Below, in pieces: positions 7,776 to 15,442 of a stretch of DNA of 28,563 nt. Within the stretch, counting starts at the first letter, position 1. Every line of letters begins with the position of its first letter. The position numbers were made by a program, and so were the translations under genes. The DNA comes from JAFGTE01 sp965369305. GTDB lineage: Bacteria > Patescibacteriota > Gracilibacteria > UM-FILTER-43-11. The stretch spans positions 1 to 28,563 of the forward strand of contig CBDUQG010000004.1 of the NCBI GenBank assembly GCA_965369305.1. Reading direction: 5' to 3'. The notes beneath the pieces are model-generated. The model ran no database searches and had not been told where the DNA came from. It saw only the letters and a program-made list of their open reading frames with translations.

Positions 7776-9018
7776 GTGCTGCTATCTCAATCAGATTTTC
7801 ATATTTCTGGCTTTTTTTGCGATCGGTTGGGCAGTGACTTCTACAACTTCTGAGTATGCAGCCAAGAAACACCTTTGGCTCGAGAATGCTATTCAGGATG
7901 TACAGGCCATTGATGACAGCCAGCTTTACATCAAGCCTGCTTATCTTTCGGCCAACCAACTAAAGAGCGAACTCAGCAACATCCTCTTTAAGGAGGAAAA
8001 AGTTGAGCACGACAGCATTCGCGGTATCTACATCACCGCACACACAGCTGCCTCAAAGCACTTTTGGGATATTATTGATGCTTTGATCGCCTCGGGCGGA
8101 AACGCAGTTGTCATTGATGTGGAAGTAAGCGGAGGGAAATTAGCATTCGTTCCGGAGGATCCATACCTGGCCAGCATTAATCCAGGCAGCACCGTACTTT
8201 CCAATCTAAAGTCACTCATTCGTGAGCTTCACAAGAAGGATATTTATGTAATCGCGAGGCAGGTGATTTTCAATGATCCCTACACAGCTGGCAAAAAACC
8301 TGAGTGGCGAATACGCTACAAGGATGGAAGTCTTTATGATGGTCGCTGGCTCGATGCCTCGCACCCGGAAGCTCAACGCTACAACCTGCTAATTAGTAAA
8401 GAAGTGGCTAAAATGGGCTTTGATGAGATTCAATATGATTACATTCGCTTCCCGGACGGCTATCACTACTATGAAGAGTTTTATTACGACGAAACGGCCA
8501 AAGAACGTTGGGAGGTAATCAATGATTTCCTCGCCGATGCTCACAAGCTGACCCAGGAACTTGATGTAAAACTAGGGGTAGATGTATTTGGGGCCACCAT
8601 CTGGGGCGACATTGATTGGACCCTGGTTGGCCAGTACATTCCTGAAATCGCCAAAAATGTGGATGTTATTTATCCAATGACTTATCCATCGCATGTAGCA
8701 CCAGGCTACTACGGTCACAACAATCCCTATGGTGATCCATATTCATTTATATACAACAGCATAGAGCGCTTTATTGAAGCTGCTGACGGACACGCTGAAA
8801 TTCGTACCTGGGTTCAGGGTTTCCCACTTAGAATACCGAATTTTGGAGACTGGTTCGTGCAGGAGCAAGTTCAGGCAACTTACGATGCAGGTGCTAGAGG
8901 GTGGGTTGTCTGGAGTCCGGGCAATAAATATGCAGTTACCTGGAGCAGTCTGGGCATACTACCGCCTGAATTACCAGAACCTGAAACTGAAGAAGAAACT
9001 AACCCCGAAGTAGAATGA
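7753..9018 (+). CDS. DUF4015 family glycoside-hydrolase-like protein
   Basis: A 421-residue protein of the COG1306/DUF4015 group, a TIM-barrel fold related to glycoside hydrolases. After a lysine-rich start, one hydrophobic helix (13-30) anchors or exports it. Barrel strands are visible: GIYITAH (91-97), AVVIDVEVSGG (118-128), YVIARQVIFND (165-175), EIQYDYIRFP (225-234), LGVDVFG (274-280), VDVIYPMTYPSH (303-314) and RTWVQGF (351-357). Asp229 and the other acidic strand ends are plausible catalytic residues, but this is not proven for the family. The C-terminal tail is acidic and proline-rich. It overlaps both neighbours (23 and 4 bases). A polysaccharide target at the cell surface is inferred. 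Confidence 0.85.
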   Translation: MKSKSKNRCCYLNQIFIFLAFFAIGWAVTSTTSEYAAKKHLWLENAIQDVQAIDDSQLYIKPAYLSANQLKSELSNILFKEEKVEHDSIRGIYITAHTAASKHFWDIIDALIASGGNAVVIDVEVSGGKLAFVPEDPYLASINPGSTVLSNLKSLIRELHKKDIYVIARQVIFNDPYTAGKKPEWRIRYKDGSLYDGRWLDASHPEAQRYNLLISKEVAKMGFDEIQYDYIRFPDGYHYYEEFYYDETAKERWEVINDFLADAHKLTQELDVKLGVDVFGATIWGDIDWTLVGQYIPEIAKNVDVIYPMTYPSHVAPGYYGHNNPYGDPYSFIYNSIERFIEAADGHAEIRTWVQGFPLRIPNFGDWFVQEQVQATYDAGARGWVVWSPGNKYAVTWSSLGILPPELPEPETEEETNPEVE

Positions 9019-9401
9019 AATATCTGATCCCCTATCTTGCATCACTCGCCACCCTGCTTATTCTCGATTTCCTATGGCTGGGAGTTGTAGCTAAGAACTT
9101 CTTCAAAGGCCATTTAGATCATCTATTTAGAGCCGACATGCTATGGGGTCCAGTTGCCGTTTTCTATCTCTTATATAGTGCTGCAATCATTTATTTTGCC
9201 GTTCTTCCTGCTGGTGACTCATGGCAAAAAGCCATGTTGGCCGGGGCTTTATTGGGTGCCACCGCCTACATGACATACGAATTGGTAAACTATGCCACGC
9301 TTAAAGACTGGCCCTTCGCGGTTATCCTGGTTGACATTGCCTGGGGAGCCCTACTCACCAGCTGCGCCGCAGCCGTTGCTGCACTTGCTAACAAACTCTA
9401 A
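9015..9401 (+). CDS. DUF2177 family integral membrane protein
   Basis: A 128-residue hydrophobic protein with about four transmembrane helices (4-24, 43-65, 71-90, 98-125). The segments LDFLWLGVVAKNFF (17-30) and TYELVNYATLKDWP (86-99) fit the DUF2177 family, whose role is unknown. It starts inside the end of the DUF4015 gene in an ATGA junction, and its stop shares a base with the start of the next gene, so translation of the three genes is coupled. Confidence 0.82.
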   Translation: MKYLIPYLASLATLLILDFLWLGVVAKNFFKGHLDHLFRADMLWGPVAVFYLLYSAAIIYFAVLPAGDSWQKAMLAGALLGATAYMTYELVNYATLKDWPFAVILVDIAWGALLTSCAAAVAALANKL

Positions 9402-9745
9402 TGGCTTACGATGAGCATTTAGCAGACAGGGTCGCCCGAATTCTGAACGACAAGATGGTCAAATTCGAAGAAAAGAAGATGATGGGAGGACTTTGTTTCA
9501 TGGTGGATGACAAAATGTGCATCGGGATTGCCAAAGACGAACTCATGGCCCGCATTGGACCGAATGCCTATGAAGAGGCTTTAAAAAAAACTGGTTGCAA
9601 GGAAATGAGGTTCACCGGCAGACCGATGAAAGGCTTTGTTTTCATTGAACCGGAAGCCATTGATAAAAAAGAGGAGCTCGAATACTGGGTTCAGCTCTGC
9701 CTGGACTTCAATCCGCTCGCAAAATCGAGCAAGAAAAAGAAGTAA
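9401..9745 (+). CDS. TfoX N-terminal domain protein
   Basis: A 114-residue protein with only the TfoX_N domain: EEKKMMGGLCFMVDDKMCIGI (44-64), then DELMARIGP and FTGRPMKGFVFI. It ends in a short lysine tail. In Gammaproteobacteria the domain is part of the competence regulator TfoX/Sxy, but stand-alone copies are widespread and of unknown function, so competence cannot be inferred. It is the last gene of the rightward block and is followed directly by a strong hairpin. Confidence 0.85.
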   Translation: MAYDEHLADRVARILNDKMVKFEEKKMMGGLCFMVDDKMCIGIAKDELMARIGPNAYEEALKKTGCKEMRFTGRPMKGFVFIEPEAIDKKEELEYWVQLCLDFNPLAKSSKKKK

Positions 9746-9746
9746 C

Positions 9747-9770
9747 AAAAAACCCCGCCAAGGCGGGGTT
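9747..9770 (-). terminator. Terminator at the end of the ribosomal superoperon (shared with the TfoX block)
   Basis: A perfect nine-pair inverted repeat, AACCCCGCC-AA-GGCGGGGTT (9751-9770). Read on the minus strand it is followed by six T (9752-9747), twelve bases after the S9 stop. On the plus strand it is followed by a poorer T-rich stretch and probably also stops the rightward TfoX block. Confidence 0.9.
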
Positions 9771-9782
9771 TCGAATTTCAAA

Positions 9783-10220
9783 CTAACGTTTAGCCCACTG
9801 AGGTGCTCTACGTGCTCTTTTAAGGCCGTATTTCTTACGTTCCTTAACACGTGAGTCACGAGTGAGGAATCCAGCCTTCTTGAGCTCAGAACGAAGTTCT
9901 GGGTCATATTCGAGAAGGGCCTTACTAATACCATGTCGAAGGGCATCAGCCTGAGAAGCAATACCACCACCTTTAATCAGGGCAGTGATATCAAAAAGCT
10001 TGAGGGCATTAGCCATTTTAAGAGGAGCCTTAATGCTTCCGATAAGCTCTCCGAAGAAATATTCGTCAACGGGCTTGTTATTCACAATAATTTCCCCTTT
10101 ACCATTCTCATAAAGACGTACACGAGCCACGGAAGTTTTGCGCTTTCCGTTGGCATAGAAATAGTGTCCATCTTTCTTCATCTTATCCATTTCCTTTTTT
10201 TCAGTCTTTTCTTCAGCCAT
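9783..10220 (-). CDS. rpsI: 30S ribosomal protein S9
   Basis: A 145-residue S9. The signature YANGKRKTSVARVRL (22-36) and GGGIASQADALRHGISKAL (94-112) are clear. The C-terminal basic tail ends RAPQWAKR, the tail that reaches the P-site tRNA (usually QFSKR or QYSKR). The first 15-18 residues are a lysine/glutamate-rich extension beyond the usual start. It lies eight bases downstream of L13 and is the last gene before the terminator. Confidence 0.98.
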   Translation of the reverse strand: MAEEKTEKKEMDKMKKDGHYFYANGKRKTSVARVRLYENGKGEIIVNNKPVDEYFFGELIGSIKAPLKMANALKLFDITALIKGGGIASQADALRHGISKALLEYDPELRSELKKAGFLTRDSRVKERKKYGLKRARRAPQWAKR

Positions 10221-10228
10221 GAGTTATA

Positions 10229-10666
10229 TTAAACGTTAAGGGGTTCAGGGTTCTGACCTGCATGAGGATGTTCAGAACCAGCATATACATGAAGCTTAGC
10301 CATTACGTGCTTGCGTAAACGGTTTTTTGGGAGCATTCCGGAAACCGCTTCAGTCAAAATTCTTTTAGGATTCTTTTCTTTAACAGTAGCAAATGGCTTG
10401 CGGCGCAGGTGCCCCAGGTAACCAGTATGGTGGATATATTCCTTTTGAGACTCCTTGTTACCGGTCAAACGGACCTTTTCGCAGTTGATCACAACAACAT
10501 AGTCTCCCATATCTACATGAGGAGCAAAACTGGGCTTATTTTTACCACGCAAAACAACAGCGATTTCAGTCGCAAGTCGTCCTACGACCTTATCGGTCGC
10601 ATCGACGATATACCATTTTTTGTCGGCTTTAGACGGTGCTTTAGGAGAAAATGTCTTCTGAGTCAT
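10229..10666 (-). CDS. rplM: 50S ribosomal protein L13
   Basis: A 145-residue L13, close to the usual 142. Recognised from WYIVDATDKVVGRLAT (18-33), the central GDYVVVINCEKVRLTGNK and GMLPKNRLRKHVMAKLHVY near the C-terminus. It follows L17 by eleven bases and precedes S9 by eight, so the L13-S9 pair is attached to the alpha operon instead of standing alone as in E. coli. Confidence 0.98.
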   Translation of the reverse strand: MTQKTFSPKAPSKADKKWYIVDATDKVVGRLATEIAVVLRGKNKPSFAPHVDMGDYVVVINCEKVRLTGNKESQKEYIHHTGYLGHLRRKPFATVKEKNPKRILTEAVSGMLPKNRLRKHVMAKLHVYAGSEHPHAGQNPEPLNV

Positions 10667-10677
10667 AATAGGGGCAA

Positions 10678-11031
10678 TTATACCAATTCAATCTGTACCA
10701 TTGGAGCAGCATCACCGGAGCGGAATCCAAGAGGAGTGATGCGGAGGAAGCCGGAGCTTCTTTCTTTGTAACGATCCACAAGCTCACGAGTCAGCTTTTT
10801 GGTAGCATTCTTATCAAGTAGGTAGGCATTCAAGGTACGAGTGGCAAGAGCCATATTCTTACCTTTTGCCTTGCTGATAAGCTTTTCGACCACTGGCTTT
10901 ACAAGCTTGGCCTTACTTTCAGTTGTCTTAACTTTTTCATAAAGGATAATGCTGGTGGCCAGGTTTCTGGTCATTGCATCCAAATGAGCTTCGTTTCGAT
11001 TCAGCCTCTTTGATTTAACTCTGTGTCTCAT
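10678..11031 (-). CDS. rplQ: 50S ribosomal protein L17
   Basis: A 117-residue L17 with the start MRHRVKSKRLNRNEAHLDAM, the central helix EKVKTTESKAKLVKPVVEKL and the end FRSGDAAPMVQIELV. Length is normal. It lies 21 bases downstream of rpoA, the usual arrangement, and no SD precedes its ATG. Confidence 0.98.
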   Translation of the reverse strand: MRHRVKSKRLNRNEAHLDAMTRNLATSIILYEKVKTTESKAKLVKPVVEKLISKAKGKNMALATRTLNAYLLDKNATKKLTRELVDRYKERSSGFLRITPLGFRSGDAAPMVQIELV

Positions 11032-11052
11032 GGAATATTAAGGATAGATTGC

Positions 11053-12051
11053 TTAAGATAGTTCAACGTCACTTCCATCATCCTGGATAGCCAGACCGCG
11101 GGAGGCCAAAGCATCGGCTACTTCAGTCATTGCCTTCTTACCGAATCCTCGGAAGTTAGCAAGCTTACTAGGAGTGCATTTAACGAGCTGTTCAATAGAG
11201 CCGATGCCACCGTTGATCAATGCGTTGAGAGTACGTGGTGAGAAGTTAAGAATCTCAATCGGAGTGTAGGTTTCCTTCTTTGATTCTTCTTCCTGCTCTT
11301 CAACCTCTTTTTCTTTAACAGTATCAACATCTGAGCGGAAGTCAGGCTCTACATCGTCACCAGCAGTAAGGAAGAGGTCAAAGTAAGACTTGAGAACACT
11401 GGCAGAGAATTTTAGCGCATCTTCCGGAGTAATGGAACCATTGGTTTCCATTTCAATCATCAGATTGTCCAGGTTAGTCATCTTACCGACACGAGCACTG
11501 GTCACGTCGTAGCGGACCTTGATAACCGGAGAATAGATAGCGTCAATCTGAATCAGACCTATGTCTTTCTTGTCTTTCTTGCGAAGAGTAGCTGGCAGAT
11601 AGCCAACACCCTTTTCTACAACGAGCTCCATATTCAGTTTCACACCCTTCTTATTGATATGAGTGATCACCAAGTCAGGATTCAGAATTTCAATATCGCT
11701 AGAGTGCTCAATGCTCTTGGCTGTAACAGCACCTTCTTTATTAGCTGAGAGCTTGATTGTCTCAGGATCCTTAGAGTGCTTTTTGATCTGAACAAGTTTC
11801 AGATTAAGAAGAATATCAAGGACACTATCCTGTACACCAGTAATAGTGGAATACTCGTGGGAAACTCCATCAATCTTGACACCAGTAATGGCAGCGCCAG
11901 GAAGTGATGAAAGTAGGACTCTTCTGAAAGCATTTCCCAGAGTCATTCCGTAACCGGAAGGCAGTGGGCTGATGCTGAAGACCGCGCGATTCTTATCACT
12001 TGATTCGATCTTCATTTTAGGTAGACCGATCTCTTCTTGGATAATATGCAT
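11053..12051 (-). CDS. rpoA: RNA polymerase alpha subunit
   Basis: A 332-residue alpha subunit. The N-terminal dimerisation and assembly domain is intact (SGYGMTLGNAFRRVLLSSLPG, 32-52; DSVLDILLNLK, 75-85). A charged linker covers 231-262. The C-terminal domain retains Arg273 and Asn276 (FSPRTLNAL), which match E. coli Arg265 and Asn268 that contact UP-element DNA, and the helix FRGFGKKAMTEVADAL. I kept the upstream ATG (MHIIQEEIGLPK); an internal Met13 is an alternative. It sits between S4 and L17, the standard alpha-operon place. Confidence 0.98.
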   Translation of the reverse strand: MHIIQEEIGLPKMKIESSDKNRAVFSISPLPSGYGMTLGNAFRRVLLSSLPGAAITGVKIDGVSHEYSTITGVQDSVLDILLNLKLVQIKKHSKDPETIKLSANKEGAVTAKSIEHSSDIEILNPDLVITHINKKGVKLNMELVVEKGVGYLPATLRKKDKKDIGLIQIDAIYSPVIKVRYDVTSARVGKMTNLDNLMIEMETNGSITPEDALKFSASVLKSYFDLFLTAGDDVEPDFRSDVDTVKEKEVEEQEEESKKETYTPIEILNFSPRTLNALINGGIGSIEQLVKCTPSKLANFRGFGKKAMTEVADALASRGLAIQDDGSDVELS

Positions 12052-12071
12052 AGCACAATAAGATTAAAAAA

Positions 12072-12677
12072 TTAGCGGGAGTAGTACTCCACAATGAGCT
12101 GGCTATCAATGCTCTTTTCAAGATCGTCCTGCTCTGGAAGCGCCAGTACTTCCAAAGATAATTTTTTCAAATCAACTTTCAGCCACTTAGGAGAGTAATC
12201 CTTGACTGAATCCAAATCTGCATAAAGCGGAGATTTTTTGAATTTCTCCACAATTTCGATCTTATCACCAGGACGAACCATAATAGAAGGAATGTCCACG
12301 CGACGACCGTTCAACTTAAAGTGACCGTGAGATACCATCTGACGTGCCTGAGGGCGGGTCACAGCAAGCTGAGAGACATAAATAACATTATCAAGACGTC
12401 TTTCAAAAAGACGCAGGAAGTTCTGACCTGTATCACCAGGCTGGGCAACTGCCTTTTTCATGTAAGAAGCAGTCTGCTTCTCAGAAACACCAAAGAGATA
12501 TCGAGCCTTCTGCTTTTCTTCTAGCTGACGACCGTATTCGCTCTTTTTAGAGAACTTAGCGCCATGCATTCCAGGCTTACTTTGACGATTGCGGAGAATC
12601 TTAGTGTACTTTTCAGTGCCAAAGAGATTCACTCCCAATCGACGACATAACTTTGCTTTAGGTCCGGTATATCTCAT
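12072..12677 (-). CDS. rpsD: 30S ribosomal protein S4
   Basis: A 201-residue S4, the primary 16S-binding assembly protein. The start MRYTGPKAKLCRRLGVNL, the YGRQLEEKQKARYLFGVSEKQ segment and an S4 RNA-binding domain around 90-155 (RLDNVIYVSQLAVTRPQARQ, then GHFKLNGRRVDIPS) are diagnostic. Only Cys11 is left of the zinc-ligand cysteines seen in some S4 proteins. Ten bases separate it from S11. S4 often represses its own operon, but I saw no leader structure to support that here. Confidence 0.98.
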   Translation of the reverse strand: MRYTGPKAKLCRRLGVNLFGTEKYTKILRNRQSKPGMHGAKFSKKSEYGRQLEEKQKARYLFGVSEKQTASYMKKAVAQPGDTGQNFLRLFERRLDNVIYVSQLAVTRPQARQMVSHGHFKLNGRRVDIPSIMVRPGDKIEIVEKFKKSPLYADLDSVKDYSPKWLKVDLKKLSLEVLALPEQDDLEKSIDSQLIVEYYSR

Positions 12678-12687
12678 AAATGATTAA

Positions 12688-13080
12688 TTAAACTCGACGT
12701 GCTTTTTTCTTGCGGCAGCCATTGTGTGGCTTCGGAGTCGTGTCAAAAATAGCGATAAGCTCAAGACCTGCTGCCTGCAGACCTCGAACAGCTTGTTCTC
12801 GACCGGTCCCAACCCCCTTGATGAAAACCTGAACCTTCTCTACTCCGTAAGGAGATGCTTTTTCCATCAGCTTTTCAGCTGTAACAGTAGCAGCATATGG
12901 GGTGGATTTTCTTGAACCCTTGAATCCACTAGCGCCAGCACTTGCCTGACACAGAACATTCCCATCGCCATCAGTCAGAGACATGATGGTATTGTTGTAA
13001 GAAGCGGTGACATACACCTTTGCCTCAGGAACACTTCTCCTGATCTTCTTAGGATTCTTTTTTGCGACTTTATCGGCCAT
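12688..13080 (-). CDS. rpsK: 30S ribosomal protein S11
   Basis: A 130-residue S11 of normal length, recognised from VYVTASYNNTIMSLTDGDGN, GFKGSRKSTPYAA, FIKGVGTGREQAVRGLQAAG and the basic C-terminus PHNGCRKKKARRV. It lies between S13 (21-base gap) and S4 (10-base gap) with no SD. Confidence 0.98.
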   Translation of the reverse strand: MADKVAKKNPKKIRRSVPEAKVYVTASYNNTIMSLTDGDGNVLCQASAGASGFKGSRKSTPYAATVTAEKLMEKASPYGVEKVQVFIKGVGTGREQAVRGLQAAGLELIAIFDTTPKPHNGCRKKKARRV

Positions 13081-13101
13081 TATATCGTGGGAATTACGTT
13101 A

Positions 13102-13482
13102 CTATTTCTTGGTAATCTTCAACTTACCGCTACCCATTGTCTTCTTCTTACCTCTCTTGGTTCGGGCATTGGTCTTAGTTCGCTGTCCGCGAACCGGAAG
13201 GTGACGTCTATGGCGGAATCCTCGGTAAGTACCGATTTCCTGGAGACGCTTAATATCATCGCCAGTCTGTCTACGAAGGTCACCCTCAGTAACAAACTTA
13301 CCGACAGCATCACGAATCTTCTGTTCCTGATCAGGAGTTAGGTTTTCCACCTTGGTGTCCAAATCAATCTTGAGCTGAGTGAGAAGCTTCTTGCTGGTAG
13401 TACGCCCGATTCCATAAACATAAGTAAGAGCGACTTCGATACGTTTTCCTTTCGGCAGGTTAACTCCGGCTATTCTCGCCAT
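13102..13482 (-). CDS. rpsM: 30S ribosomal protein S13
   Basis: A 126-residue S13. The start MARIAGVNLPKGKRIEVAL, a helix-hairpin-helix at YVYGIGRTTSKKLL (21-34), and the motif YRGFRHRRHLPVRGQRTKTN (89-108) near the tRNA-contacting tail are all present. The C-terminus is lysine-rich. It is 34 bases downstream of L36. Confidence 0.98.
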   Translation of the reverse strand: MARIAGVNLPKGKRIEVALTYVYGIGRTTSKKLLTQLKIDLDTKVENLTPDQEQKIRDAVGKFVTEGDLRRQTGDDIKRLQEIGTYRGFRHRRHLPVRGQRTKTNARTKRGKKKTMGSGKLKITKK

Positions 13483-13516
13483 GACAATTAAAATTAGGTA
13501 AAACTACTAAAAATCT

Positions 13517-13633
13517 TTAGCCTTGTCTTTGTTTATGTTTTTTTGAACGTGGACAGATAACACGAACCACGCCTTTTCGCTTAATTACTCGGCAATATTC
13601 ACACATTTTCTTGACTGATGCTCGGACTTTCAT
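13517..13633 (-). CDS. rpmJ: 50S ribosomal protein L36 (zinc type)
   Basis: A 38-codon gene found by direct translation of the gap between IF-1 and S13. The product begins MKVRASVKKMCEYCRVIKR and ends HKQRQG. The zinc knuckle is Cys11, Cys14, Cys27 and His33, so this is the zinc-binding form of L36. Length and place between infA and rpsM match the usual bacterial order. Confidence 0.97.
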   Translation of the reverse strand: MKVRASVKKMCEYCRVIKRKGVVRVICPRSKKHKQRQG

Positions 13634-13656
13634 AGGTTCTTGAGTATTTGACTAGC

Positions 13657-13902
13657 TTATTGATCTCTTCTAACAGTTGGCTGTCTGTAAATGATACGCC
13701 CTTTCGTTAGATCGTAGGGGGTCATTTCAACCGTAACGACATCTCCAGGTAAAATTCGGATATAATTCATGCGGATCTTACCGGAAATGTGTGCAGTAAT
13801 AGTATGGCCTTTATAATTTTCACCGATTAGCTCAACTTTGAAATTCGCATTAGAAAGGGCTTCAATTACCTTTCCTTCAACCTCGATGACTTCCTTGGCC
13901 AT
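13657..13902 (-). CDS. infA: Translation initiation factor IF-1
   Basis: An 81-residue OB-fold initiation factor that blocks the ribosomal A site during initiation. Typical blocks are EVEGKVIEALSNANFKVEL (7-25), HISGKIRMNYIRILPGDVV (38-56) and LTKGRIIYR (65-73). It is about ten residues longer than E. coli IF-1, partly from the C-terminal QPTVRRDQ. It is separated from the map gene by 113 bases that hold a promoter candidate and a palindrome, so it may be transcribed independently of the upstream superoperon. Confidence 0.97.
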   Translation of the reverse strand: MAKEVIEVEGKVIEALSNANFKVELIGENYKGHTITAHISGKIRMNYIRILPGDVVTVEMTPYDLTKGRIIYRQPTVRRDQ

Positions 13903-13937
13903 AGATAAATAAAATTTACGTTACCACAAGCTTGCAT

Positions 13938-13966
13938 AGTTTACATAATCGAAACAGCGATATCAA
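13938..13966 (-). promoter_or_regulatory. Promoter candidate for the infA-rpmJ-alpha operon
   Basis: On the minus strand TTGATA (13966-13961) is followed after 17 bases by TAAACT (13943-13938), about 36 bases before the IF-1 start. The -35 matches consensus at five of six positions and the -10 at four of six. It is the only sizeable gap inside the ribosomal superoperon, which supports an internal promoter. Confidence 0.5.
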
Positions 13967-13992
13967 GCGAATTTTACCCTTTTTTCATTTTT

Positions 13993-14011
13993 TATGGACA
14001 AAGTGTCCATA
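13993..14011. promoter_or_regulatory. Palindrome TATGGACA-AAG-TGTCCATA, possible operator
   Basis: A perfect eight-pair inverted repeat with a three-base centre, starting five bases after the map stop and lying 26 bases upstream of the infA -35 hexamer. No T-run follows on either strand, so it is a poor terminator. Its core GACA-N3-TGTC is shared with the palindrome at 25563-25581, which favours a protein-binding site. An mRNA-stabilising hairpin at the map 3' end is the alternative. Confidence 0.5.
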
Positions 14012-14015
14012 TATT

Positions 14016-14771
14016 TTAGTTTGCTAAAATTTCATGCCCTTTTTCTGTGACCAAAACCGTCTGCTCGAAGTGAGCTGAAAGGCTTCTGTCTGCGGTAAAA
14101 AGGGTCCAACCGTCTTTTGACTGCCTGATTTCACCACTTTTGAGAGCAGAAATAGGCTCAATAGCTAGTACCATGCCGGGCTTCATAATGGGCCCAGTGC
14201 CTTTCTTTCCGGCGTTCATAATCTCGGGTGCTTCGTGAAGATTGTGCCCCACTCCATGACCAGTGCATTCAATCACGGGTTCGAAATCGAAACGCTCCAA
14301 AGTATCTTGAATCACCGCTGAAATATCGCCAATATGTCCACCGGGACGCACCTGCTTCACTCCTTTTTGAAGAGCTTCTTTGGTTACTTTCATCAGTTGC
14401 TTAGCCTCGTGGGATACATTTCCAACACCAAATGTTCGACAAGCATCCGTGTGAAGGCCTTTATACATCACACCACAGTCTAAGCCGACAATATCCCCCT
14501 CTTTAAGAACGCGCTCTGAGGAGGGAATACCATGTACCGCCTCTTCATTAATGGAGGAACAAATAGAACCCGTGAAGCCATGATAGCCCAAAAATCCGGG
14601 CGTGCATCCTTCATGACTCCGAATAAAGTCTTCAGCAATCTGATCAAGCTCTTTTGTTGAAATACCCACTCGCACCGATTGTTCAAGTAAATCAAGAGTT
14701 TTCGTCAAAATCTCACCCGCATGACGCATAGCCTCGATTTCTTCCAATGTTTTAATGATGATATCTCCCAT
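14016..14771 (-). CDS. map: Methionine aminopeptidase, type I
   Basis: A 251-residue type I enzyme that removes the initiator Met from nascent proteins. The metal ligands are Asp98 (GLDCGV), Asp109 (HTDACRTF), His172 (TGHGVGHNLHE), Glu205 (AIEPI) and Glu236 (HFEQTV), with His80 in the substrate pocket. There is no N-terminal zinc-finger extension. Its start shares one base with the adk stop. The secY-adk-map-infA order is common in Firmicutes and CPR. Confidence 0.97.
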   Translation of the reverse strand: MGDIIIKTLEEIEAMRHAGEILTKTLDLLEQSVRVGISTKELDQIAEDFIRSHEGCTPGFLGYHGFTGSICSSINEEAVHGIPSSERVLKEGDIVGLDCGVMYKGLHTDACRTFGVGNVSHEAKQLMKVTKEALQKGVKQVRPGGHIGDISAVIQDTLERFDFEPVIECTGHGVGHNLHEAPEIMNAGKKGTGPIMKPGMVLAIEPISALKSGEIRQSKDGWTLFTADRSLSAHFEQTVLVTEKGHEILAN

Positions 14772-15409
14772 TAAGAGAACAAGTAACCTGCTTTTTCAAT
14801 CATTTCTTCCGTAACATCCGGAATAGATTGTTCGCCATCTACTTCAATCAACCTGTCTCTCTTGGCAAAGCTATCGATGACTGGAATGGTTTCCTTTTCA
14901 AAGTTATGAAGGCGCTTCTTAATACTATCAAGATTACTATCATCACTACGAGAAATCAGCTCACCGCCACACTTAGTACAGGCGTCGCCCTTAAAAAAGG
15001 CAGGATAAACCTCCTTACAGTTAGCGCAAATGCGTCTTTTAGTCAGCCGTTCTATAGCTTCTTTCTCGGTAATCTTAATATTGAGCGCAAAGGCATCTCG
15101 GCCGTGAGAACTCAAAACACCTTGCAACTTTTCTGACTGTCCAATGGTTCGGGGTATGCCATCAAATAGGACATTGTGGCCCTCATGGGCTGCCAGAAAC
15201 TTTTCAACCACCTGCATGATCACATCATCGCTCACGAGGTCACCTGCTTCAACAATTGTCTTTATCTGATTCCCAAGCTCTGAGCCAGAAGCAATCATTT
15301 GACGAAGCACTCCTCCCATCTCAAAAATAGTCAAACCATATTGCTCAGCCAAAATCTTGCCTTGAGTTCCTTTCCCGGACCCCTGCATTCCGAATAAAAT
15401 AATATCCAT
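14771..15409 (-). CDS. adk: Adenylate kinase, zinc-LID type
   Basis: A 212-residue kinase that interconverts ATP+AMP and 2 ADP. The P-loop is GMQGSGKGTQ (7-16), and FDGIPRT (82-88) stands where LDGFPRT is usual. The LID domain carries a structural zinc site Cys128, Cys131, Cys144 and Cys147. The AMP-binding stretch usually written STGD reads FEMGGVLR here, so the Asp is replaced by Gly. It lies between secY and map with no SD before the ATG. Confidence 0.96.
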   Translation of the reverse strand: MDIILFGMQGSGKGTQGKILAEQYGLTIFEMGGVLRQMIASGSELGNQIKTIVEAGDLVSDDVIMQVVEKFLAAHEGHNVLFDGIPRTIGQSEKLQGVLSSHGRDAFALNIKITEKEAIERLTKRRICANCKEVYPAFFKGDACTKCGGELISRSDDSNLDSIKKRLHNFEKETIPVIDSFAKRDRLIEVDGEQSIPDVTEEMIEKAGYLFS

Positions 15410-15442
15410 GGAGGTTCTTACTTATATATAGGTGTAGATATC

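Noticed and set aside
13993..14011. Palindrome after map as an intrinsic terminator
   Set aside because: No T-run follows on either strand, and the same core recurs at another promoter region.
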